The notes beneath the pieces are model-generated. The model did no database searches. It was given only the letters and a program-made list of their open reading frames with translations, and was not told the origin of the DNA. Shown here one piece after another: positions 51,594 through 57,810 of a stretch of 57,810 nucleotides of DNA. The DNA is from Flammeovirgaceae bacterium BBD 1991-12 (GTDB lineage Bacteria > Bacteroidota > Bacteroidia > Cytophagales > Cyclobacteriaceae), in assembly GCA_001657315.1 (NCBI GenBank), contig LYSV01000037.1, positions 1 through 57,810 on the forward strand, read 5' to 3'. The stretch's first letter is position 1. Every line of letters starts with the position of its first letter. The translations under genes and the position numbers were made by a program.

Positions 51594-53930
51594 ATGAAAC
51601 AAACATGCCTCCTATCCCTGTTTTTACTACTGGGAGCAAGCAGTGTAATAGCGCAAACCGGTGCCATTTCCGGTACTGTAACCAACGAAACCGGAGGGCC
51701 ACTGGAATATGTCAATATAAATCTGGAAGGTACCCCAAAAGGGACCACTACGAACAAAAGTGGCGTTTACCGAATTGATAATGTGCCGCCAGGACAATAT
51801 TACCTGATCTTTTCCATGGTAGGATATGAGTCCCGGAAAATCGTAGTAGAAGTTGCTGCCAATCAAACGGAAAAAGTCTCTCCCCTGACCATGGCGGTTG
51901 AAGAGAAAAGGCTTGCAGAGGTAATTGTGACCGATGACAGATACAGGTATGTAGCGAATAAAGTTTCCCCTTCTTTGCGACAGCGGATTGAAATTGCTAA
52001 ACTTCCTCAAAATATTCAGATCGTTGACAGTGACCTGCTGCAGGACCAGCAGGTAACCAGTATCATGGAGGGAGTGATCAGAAATGTGAGCGGGGTGACC
52101 ATGGCGGAACACTGGGGACATTTTGCCAATCTTCGTATGAGAGGGTTTAGATTACCTGCTTTCAGAAACGGTATCAACGTTAGCGACAGCTGGGGTCCAT
52201 TATCAGAAGATATGGCGCTGATAGAGCAGATAGAATTTGTGAAGGGACCTTCCGGATTTATGCTGGCCGCGGGCGAACCGGGAGGTTTTTACAATGTGGT
52301 CACAAAAAAGCCAACGGATAAAACCATAGCTACAGCGAACCTGATGCTCGGAAGCTATGACTTCTATCGTGGTTCTGTGGATTTTGGAGGCAAGCTCACT
52401 GACGATGGAAAGATACTCTATCGGCTGAATGGTCTCTATCAAACGGCGGACACCCACCGGGGTGATGAAAATGCGCAACGTTTGGCAATAGCGCCTGCAC
52501 TTACCTACAATCTTTCGAACAGAACATCTTTCACGGCAGAGCTGAATTATCAGCAGGCTGAAAGTTATATTGGTTCTGCCTATGTGTTTGCGCCGACTGA
52601 GGCAGGTTTTGGCAGCGTAGGCAGGAACTTCAAAATGACGGATACAGACTATCCGGCAACGGATATCAGCGAAACGGCTATTTATCTGAACTTTCAGCAT
52701 CAGTTTTCAGAAAATTGGCACGGTACCGTACAGCTCTCTCATCTGAATTACAATCAGGAAGGTAATTCGGCCTGGGTAAATAGTGTAAGTGATAATGGAG
52801 ATGCTTTCCGTTCCATCAGCAAGTGGGATGCCCTGTCCCTCGGCTATTATGCACAGGCTTTTGTCAACGGAAAAGTGCAGACAGGCCCCGTTAGCCATAC
52901 GATTTTAGCAGGGTTTGATTATACCGATAAAGAGTATTGGGCTGACTTTTTTGAGAGAGCGGATGACACAGTAGCATTTAATATTTTCAACCCGACATAT
53001 GGAAGGATACAGGCGGTTCGTTTTGATCGATCGCTGGAGGTACAGGATCGGTCTGAAGATCCATGGGATGGTTTTACCACACGCGCTTTCTATCTGCAGG
53101 ACCAGTTTGGATTCATGGATGATCGCATTCGTCTTACATTGGCTGGTAGGTACACACACATAGACACAGAAGGAAAAGATGAAGATGATAAGATATTCAC
53201 TCCAAGAGTGGGATTAAGTGTGGATATCCTGCCTGATCTTACGGTGTATGGTCTCTATGACCAATCATTCCTTCCCCAGCCAGGTACCACCTTCGATGGT
53301 GAAGCATTCGATGAAGAAAACGCATACGACATCGAAGGGGGGATCAAAAAATCATTTTTTGACGGTAAGGTCAGGGCCACATTGGGCGCTTTCTTTATTA
53401 CCAAGGAAAATGTATTGGTAGCAGATCCTGAAAATGCTTTCTTTTCCCTGCAGTTGGGAGAGGTACAATCCAACGGTATAGAATTTGACGTACAGGGAGA
53501 GATCATCGATGGATTAAATGTAGTATTGAACTACGCACATACGAATGTAGAAATAACGGAAGACGAGGCCAATCCTGAAAATGTGGGTGACAGGGTAGCA
53601 GGACATGCCCGTCATATGACCAACGGATGGTTTACCTATAATTTTACTGAAAACTCTTTCCTGTCTGGTTTTGGGGTTTCACTTGGCTATCAGTACCAGA
53701 TAGATCGCTCAACATGGAATTGGGGAGCTGATAATGATGCACTGTTACCGGATTACTTCAGATTGGACGGCGGCGTCTTCTGGGGGAACGAGAAGTTGAG
53801 AGTTCAGTTGAACGTCAACAATATACTGGATGAATATCTTTATTCCGGCGCTCCGTTCGGTAACTATGTCTACTGGCAGTCTGAACCGGGGATAAATGGA
53901 CGGGTATCGCTTACTTATAATATTAAATAA
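51594..53930 (+). CDS. TonB-dependent siderophore receptor
   Basis: This 778-residue outer-membrane receptor has a signal peptide (MKQTCLLSLFLLLGASSVIA), a carboxypeptidase-regulatory-like domain (about 22-110; GTVTNETGGPLEYVNI), a plug with LPQNIQIVDSDLLQDQQVTS and FRNGINVSDSWGPLSEDMAL, the AGEPGGFYNVVTKKP motif typical of siderophore receptors, and a barrel ending RVSLTYNIK. GNYVYWQSEPGINGRVSLTY is the usual C-terminal siderophore-receptor wording. Downstream genes (DUF4198, DUF3325-like, DUF3649-like, PepSY) are those that accompany iron-siderophore receptors. The cognate siderophore is unknown. Confidence 0.94.
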   Translation: MKQTCLLSLFLLLGASSVIAQTGAISGTVTNETGGPLEYVNINLEGTPKGTTTNKSGVYRIDNVPPGQYYLIFSMVGYESRKIVVEVAANQTEKVSPLTMAVEEKRLAEVIVTDDRYRYVANKVSPSLRQRIEIAKLPQNIQIVDSDLLQDQQVTSIMEGVIRNVSGVTMAEHWGHFANLRMRGFRLPAFRNGINVSDSWGPLSEDMALIEQIEFVKGPSGFMLAAGEPGGFYNVVTKKPTDKTIATANLMLGSYDFYRGSVDFGGKLTDDGKILYRLNGLYQTADTHRGDENAQRLAIAPALTYNLSNRTSFTAELNYQQAESYIGSAYVFAPTEAGFGSVGRNFKMTDTDYPATDISETAIYLNFQHQFSENWHGTVQLSHLNYNQEGNSAWVNSVSDNGDAFRSISKWDALSLGYYAQAFVNGKVQTGPVSHTILAGFDYTDKEYWADFFERADDTVAFNIFNPTYGRIQAVRFDRSLEVQDRSEDPWDGFTTRAFYLQDQFGFMDDRIRLTLAGRYTHIDTEGKDEDDKIFTPRVGLSVDILPDLTVYGLYDQSFLPQPGTTFDGEAFDEENAYDIEGGIKKSFFDGKVRATLGAFFITKENVLVADPENAFFSLQLGEVQSNGIEFDVQGEIIDGLNVVLNYAHTNVEITEDEANPENVGDRVAGHARHMTNGWFTYNFTENSFLSGFGVSLGYQYQIDRSTWNWGADNDALLPDYFRLDGGVFWGNEKLRVQLNVNNILDEYLYSGAPFGNYVYWQSEPGINGRVSLTYNIK

Positions 53931-53948
53931 TTTTCTGGAACAAACAGG

Positions 53949-53974
53949 CACCTGATCCCTTCGCGGGTCAGGTG
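53949..53974 (+). terminator. Hairpin inside the iron operon
   Basis: CACCTGA (53949-53955) pairs with TCAGGTG (53968-53974); the loop CCC...GGG adds inner pairing around TTCGC. TTTAAAC follows. It sits between the receptor and the DUF4198 gene and may reduce transcription of the downstream genes or stabilise the receptor mRNA. Confidence 0.6.
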
Positions 53975-53990
53975 TTTAAACTATTGAAAA

Positions 53991-54710
53991 ATGAAAAGAT
54001 CTTTTGCAACGATCATCGTTATATTGCTTGCCGCAGGGCATTCCTTCGCTCATTATCTTTGGGTAGAAACCCATTCTCGGGGAAAAGTTGGCGAGGAGCA
54101 TGAAATCCGGATCTATTTTGGTGAATATACCTATGGAGTGACAGAAAAAGTCGAAGATGAGGCGTACTCAAAAGTAAAGGACTTTACACTGTGGGTAGTA
54201 AACGCCTCAGGTAAAAAAACAAAACTGAAGCCAAAGTCGAGGGCCACTTATTACCTGGCCGCCTTCACACCTGAAGCGGAAGGTACCTACACCGTAATGT
54301 TGGATAACGACAATATCGATGTCATTGATTATTCCCAATATGATTTTGGTATTTTCAAAACACATTATCACGCGGTTGCCAAAGTTCAGGTGGGTGAAAA
54401 GTTGAGTGAGACGGTGGCCGGTAATCAAGCCGGCGTCACCGTTAAAAATGTACCGGCAGAAGCAGGTATGATCAAATTGCAGGTGATCTACAAAAACGAA
54501 GCTTTACCAAAAAATGAGGTAAAGGTTTTTGTTGCCGATCAATGGTCCAAAACGCTGGAAACGGATGAAAATGGTTATGTATCCTTTAACCTGCCATGGC
54601 CCACAAAATACATTGTGGAAATAACCAAAAAAGAGGAGGTCCCAGGTAATTACCGGGGGACAGATTATAAATTTATCTGGCATTGTGTCATCCACTACCT
54701 GACCCAATAG
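53991..54710 (+). CDS. DUF4198-family periplasmic protein
   Basis: This 239-residue protein has a signal peptide (FATIIVILLAAGHSFA) followed by HYLWVETHSR, the DUF4198 opening in which the N-terminal His of the mature protein may bind metal. EAEGTYTVMLDNDN and KVFVADQWSKTLETDENGYV follow, as in Ig-like NikM-type domains. Members accompany metal or siderophore receptors. It is the second gene of the iron operon, 60 bp after the receptor. Confidence 0.85.
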   Translation: MKRSFATIIVILLAAGHSFAHYLWVETHSRGKVGEEHEIRIYFGEYTYGVTEKVEDEAYSKVKDFTLWVVNASGKKTKLKPKSRATYYLAAFTPEAEGTYTVMLDNDNIDVIDYSQYDFGIFKTHYHAVAKVQVGEKLSETVAGNQAGVTVKNVPAEAGMIKLQVIYKNEALPKNEVKVFVADQWSKTLETDENGYVSFNLPWPTKYIVEITKKEEVPGNYRGTDYKFIWHCVIHYLTQ

Positions 54711-54713
54711 GTT

Positions 54714-55061
54714 TTGATATCATTCACTTTTATATTGACCTTTTCAGGATTTTATCTGTGGTATATCACAACTAAAAGAATGGAAGTCCAAAGCATCTTT
54801 GGCTTTGAGATATGGTGGAAACAAAGGCAGAGGGCATCCAGATTATCGGGTTCCCTTTGTTTGCTCACTGCATGCGGGCTTGCCATCGTCTGTTTTGGTA
54901 CAGCAGCAGGTATATTTGCCTTTTTGATCGCCTTAATGACCATCGCAAGTCTTATTATTTTATTGGTACCGCTGGGTATTTTAAACAAGACTACTTTTTC
55001 GGTGGCGACGATATTGTCTGTAATGATGGAATTTCTGATAACAAATGCCGCCAAATCCTAA
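54714..55061 (+). CDS. DUF3325-like small membrane protein
   Basis: This 115-residue protein starts with TTG; the first helix (ISFTFILTFSGFYLWYI) would be lost if the next ATG (54780) were used. Two more helices follow (LCLLTACGLAIVCFGTAAGI, ALMTIASLIILLVPLGI). The KQRQRASRLSG segment before helix 2 resembles DUF3325, a family that accompanies iron-siderophore receptors and PepSY proteins in other phyla. It overlaps the next gene by 17 nt. Confidence 0.65.
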   Translation: MISFTFILTFSGFYLWYITTKRMEVQSIFGFEIWWKQRQRASRLSGSLCLLTACGLAIVCFGTAAGIFAFLIALMTIASLIILLVPLGILNKTTFSVATILSVMMEFLITNAAKS

Positions 55062-55320
55062 ATACCTTACCCGTTCCAAATGGCAGCGTTTTGCCAAAAT
55101 ATCTGCCGGCTTTCTGGGAGGCTTTCTGGTGACCATCTCTTTTCATGTAGCATTGGGAGCATGGTTTAGCCGGTCTTATGTAGTGATCACAGGCTATTTT
55201 TCCATATTCTTGCTGTGGGCAGGATTGATGATACTGGCTTTTTTATCCAGGAACGGCTGGAAGCTCTGGGGCATCTATCTGCTGATTACCCTGCTTTTTG
55301 TCGCTGTTGATTATTTCTGA
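55045..55320 (+). CDS. DUF3649-like small membrane protein
   Basis: This 91-residue protein has three helices: FAKISAGFLGGFLVTISFHVA, YFSIFLLWAGLMILAFLS and LWGIYLLITLLFVAVDYF. Size, layout and position between a DUF3325-like and a PepSY gene match the DUF3649 family of iron-operon proteins. Function unknown; probably part of an inner-membrane reductase or export complex. Confidence 0.65.
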   Translation: MPPNPKYLTRSKWQRFAKISAGFLGGFLVTISFHVALGAWFSRSYVVITGYFSIFLLWAGLMILAFLSRNGWKLWGIYLLITLLFVAVDYF

Positions 55321-55354
55321 AGGTCCGGTTGTTCACGAATGATAAACTAAAGCT

Positions 55355-56998
55355 ATGGATATGAGTAAAAGAGCTTACAATATTTTGTTTCATACACACA
55401 CGGTAAGCGGTATTGTGATAAGTGTGGCATTGTATGTCATTTTTTTTGCAGGTTCGTTTTCTTTTTTCCGGGATGAGATTGTCAATTGGGAAAGAGGGCA
55501 CACCCCTGGTGTACAGGATGAAATAGGCATAGATCTGGATACGATCATCCATAGCCTGAGCAAAACCTATGATCTTTATGGCAGGGATATCAATCTAAGG
55601 CATTATTACAATGAAAGAAGAGTTAATGTAGACCTGAGCGCTTCCAAAGATTCGACCGCAACGGATGCTGCCAAAACCGGAGCTTTTTTCTATATGGACA
55701 CCGCCGGGAAGTCCACCTCAGGCTACGTGGAGTCTTATACGTTGGGAGAGTTTTTATACCGTTTACATTTTTTTGCCCAGATCCCTTATCCCTATGGTTA
55801 TTATCTCTCTGGCCTGGTCGCCTTCTTTTTTCTTTTTGCCATATTGACGGGCATCATCGTGCACTGGAAAAACATAATTTCCAATTTTTATGTCTTTCGC
55901 CCCTGGGCAAAGTTAAAAACGATATGGACCGACTCACACACAGCCCTGGGATTGATCGGCTTTCCGTTTCAACTGGTCTATGCCGTAACCGGAGCTTTCC
56001 TCATTTTGCAGACCTTGCTGATAGCTCCCGTTATGGTTTTTGGTCTGTATGACGGCGATGAGCAGAAATTCTACCAGGAGCTGGAGTCCGGTCCTCCAAC
56101 CTATGAATTGAGTTACAGGAAGCTGCCGCCGGACTTATCCTTCCATCAATATGTGACAAAAACCATGGATCAATGGAAAGATTTCAAAATAACCGAAGTG
56201 GGGATCTTTAATTATGGCGACGCTAATATGCATATTTTGATTTCGGGGAATATGCCTTACAGCAACAAAATGAACGGCATTGGGAAGATCATATATAAAA
56301 CTTCTGACGCAAGTGTGGCGTACCAAAAAGATCCCCTGAAAAAAAGCAGCTATCCGGATGGGGTCAAAAACATGCTATATCGATTACATCTGGCTGATTA
56401 CGCAGGTTTGGGTGTAAGGATTATATCCTTTATACTGGGTCTGGTTTCCTGTTTTGTCATTTTGTCAGGAGTAATGATCTGGCTGGTGGCCAGAGACAAA
56501 AAAAATATTCCTGAAAAGCAACGACGCTTCAATCAGAAAGTGGTCTGGTGGTATCTGGCCATCTGCCTGAGTATGTTCCCGATGGTTGCCCTGGAGTTCA
56601 TACTGGTAAAGCTATTCCCATCAGCGGGTATGTACTTTATTTATCGTACATTTTTCATTGGCTGGCTTCTGCTAAGTGTGTTGTTTTACCTGAAAAAAGA
56701 TAATGGATTCATTATCAGGTGGTCATTACTATTGGGTGGCTCATTAGGCTTTATGATCCCTGTGGTTAATGGCATTGTAAGCAATAACTGGTTATGGGTA
56801 AGTTGGGAGAATCGGCTTTATCACGTTTTGTTTATTGACGTTTTTTGGATAGCATTATCTGCTTTGTCTGTAATGGTTGCCATTAAATTGAGGACCAGGG
56901 AGACTGCAACCTGCACCCCGGATAAGGCAGAAGTATTGAAGAATACAATTGTCATCAGGCAAGATGTTAAATCCATATCAAAAAGATTATCGAACTAA
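55355..56998 (+). CDS. PepSY-associated transmembrane protein (siderophore reductase-like)
   Basis: This 547-residue inner-membrane protein has an N-terminal helix (HTVSGIVISVALYVIFFAGS), PepSY-type periplasmic segments, LHFFAQIPYPYGYYLSGLVA with conserved His and helices near 150 and 210, and LYRLHLADYAGLGVRIISFI near 340. Several more C-terminal helices follow. PepSY TM proteins of this type reduce ferric siderophores in the periplasm. It is the last gene of the iron operon. Confidence 0.88.
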   Translation: MDMSKRAYNILFHTHTVSGIVISVALYVIFFAGSFSFFRDEIVNWERGHTPGVQDEIGIDLDTIIHSLSKTYDLYGRDINLRHYYNERRVNVDLSASKDSTATDAAKTGAFFYMDTAGKSTSGYVESYTLGEFLYRLHFFAQIPYPYGYYLSGLVAFFFLFAILTGIIVHWKNIISNFYVFRPWAKLKTIWTDSHTALGLIGFPFQLVYAVTGAFLILQTLLIAPVMVFGLYDGDEQKFYQELESGPPTYELSYRKLPPDLSFHQYVTKTMDQWKDFKITEVGIFNYGDANMHILISGNMPYSNKMNGIGKIIYKTSDASVAYQKDPLKKSSYPDGVKNMLYRLHLADYAGLGVRIISFILGLVSCFVILSGVMIWLVARDKKNIPEKQRRFNQKVVWWYLAICLSMFPMVALEFILVKLFPSAGMYFIYRTFFIGWLLLSVLFYLKKDNGFIIRWSLLLGGSLGFMIPVVNGIVSNNWLWVSWENRLYHVLFIDVFWIALSALSVMVAIKLRTRETATCTPDKAEVLKNTIVIRQDVKSISKRLSN

Positions 56999-57133
56999 TA
57001 AGTGTATTCCACTCAGATAAAAAGCCCTGAAAAAGCCTGAAACAGCACTGATCTTCGCTTCCTGGGTTGTCATTATACTTCCTAATGTGAGTTCGAATCT
57101 AAAATATGCCAGACTCAGACAGGAAAGAAAATA

Positions 57134-57514
57134 TCTTTGTGTTTTAGTGGCTAAGCCAGGTGCTGTCTTTCAACTAATTGACAAATCTTCTGATCCCACT
57201 CTTGATCTTAGGCACATCAAAAATTGATGAGAAAACCGGCATTTACTTGTCTGTAAGGAATGGTGGGTTAAGGGCCACAAAGACACGAAGTCACTAAGTC
57301 CACAAAGAAAACCATGATATTGAATACAAACGGCTTTTGTGCTTCTTTGTGTCTTTCTGCCTTAGTGGCTGGGCTACATTCTGTTTTTACTCTGCTTCTC
57401 AATTAATTGACAATCTCCTAATCACACTCCTGATCTTAGGCACATCAAAAATTGACGAGAAAACCGGCATTTACTTGTCTGTATGGAATGGTGGGTTAAG
57501 GGCCACAAAGACAC
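57134..57514 (+). repeat. Imperfect direct duplication of a TCTTTGTG-bounded element
   Basis: Copy 1 spans 57134-57286 and copy 2 57344-57514. An 84-bp core (57203-57286 and 57431-57514) differs at only two positions. Each copy begins TCTTTGTG and ends with CACAAAGA (57276-57283 and 57504-57511), an 8-bp terminal inverted repeat. Left halves are more diverged. It looks like a MITE-like or CTTTGTGTC-type dispersed repeat. Open frames through it are not genes. The flanks 56999-57133 and 57515-57771 hold nothing else that can be supported. Confidence 0.8.
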
Positions 57515-57771
57515 TAAAGCACAAAGGTTCACTAAGTGTCATAGATAAAACTATCCTGGATATACTTAAAGCCAGAAATGATTATCGAATTCAGGTTACT
57601 AAGCTAACTGTGAGACTAAAACAAACTGTGAGACTAAAACAGCTTGACGACAATAGTCGGGTAAATTAATTAAAGATGTTAGTTGTAAACACGTACCCAC
57701 CCGGAAATTTTGACTTTCCATAAAGTCTGATGCAACGGTATTCTGATCTTTAGCATCTAAGTCATTGAAAA

Positions 57772-57810
57772 ATGGAAAGAAGATATGACATAGACTGGAT
57801 CAGAGTGATC
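57772..57810 (+). CDS. Acyltransferase-3-like membrane protein (first 13 codons only)
   Basis: The window ends inside a frame that starts MERRYDIDWIRVI. This opening (RYDIDWxRVI) is typical of acyltransferase family 3 / OpgC-type membrane acyltransferases. Nothing more can be checked because the gene runs off the right edge. Confidence 0.5.
   Translation, partial: MERRYDIDWIRVI

Noticed and set aside
57337-57669. 110-residue plus-strand open frame in the repeat region
   Set aside because: It runs through copy 2 of the duplicated element and has repetitive, low-complexity C-terminal sequence; judged a by-product of the repeat.

Overview
The window is chromosomal DNA of a member of the Bacteroidota, most likely a Cytophagales-type marine or soil polymer degrader. 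The evidence is a SusC/SusD pair, sulfatases and glycosidases with signal peptides, carboxypeptidase-regulatory N-termini on TonB-dependent receptors, almost no Shine-Dalgarno sequences, and promoters of the TAnnTTTG type (for example TATCTTTG at 34195). The species cannot be fixed from the sequence. No tRNA, rRNA, CRISPR array, intact transposase or phage gene was seen.

Region 1 (1-20.7 kb) is a polysaccharide utilisation locus for a sulfated glycan. A minus-strand operon (4554 down past 1) codes for a Gfo/Idh/MocA oxidoreductase, a zinc polyol dehydrogenase, a HAD phosphatase, an FGGY (xylulokinase-like) kinase and the start of a shikimate-dehydrogenase-like protein. A plus-strand operon (5022-14752) codes for a D-lyxose/mannose-type sugar isomerase, SusC, SusD, a frameshifted sulfatase and a GH38-like protein with altered active-site residues. 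A second minus-strand operon (20695-15031) codes for a GH2 glycosidase, an esterase and a second sulfatase. Together they would import a sulfated oligosaccharide, desulfate and cleave it, and feed a ketose such as xylulose to the kinase. The three transcription units share the 11-mer CAATAATAAAT upstream.

Region 2 (20.9-28.3 kb) looks like a zinc-acquisition island: a TonB-dependent receptor, a DUF4625-type lipoprotein and an AztD-like zinc metallochaperone, with three near-identical palindromes (TGCAACATTGTTGCA type, probably Zur boxes). A large orphan lipoprotein sits between the AztD-like gene and a decayed second AztD-like copy. A heavily mutated ClbS/DfsB-family pseudogene lies just upstream.

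Region 3 (28.4-42.4 kb) holds self-contained regulatory modules: a membrane-anchored HTH regulator divergent from a secreted LamG/DUF1080-like protein, with three 11-bp-spaced repeats between them; an S41 protease fusion; a TetR/SDR module with two matching operators; a MarR/outer-membrane protein/Bcr-CflA efflux module; a Crp/Fnr regulator; a VOC protein; and a second TetR controlling a four-gene membrane/rhodanese/DoxX operon.

Region 4 (42.4-46 kb) is a probable copper locus: a small Cys-motif membrane protein, a His-rich lipoprotein, MbnP, and an MbnH-type dihaem enzyme carrying an extra multi-pass membrane domain and His-rich linker. It ends in a clear terminator.

Region 5 (46-57.8 kb) has mixed genes (TfoX-like, flavin amine oxidase, lipocalin-like, DUF4332, alpha/beta hydrolase), then an iron-siderophore uptake operon (TonB receptor, DUF4198, DUF3325-like, DUF3649-like, PepSY membrane protein), an imperfect direct duplication of a small inverted-repeat-bounded element, and the first codons of an acyltransferase-3-like gene at the right edge.
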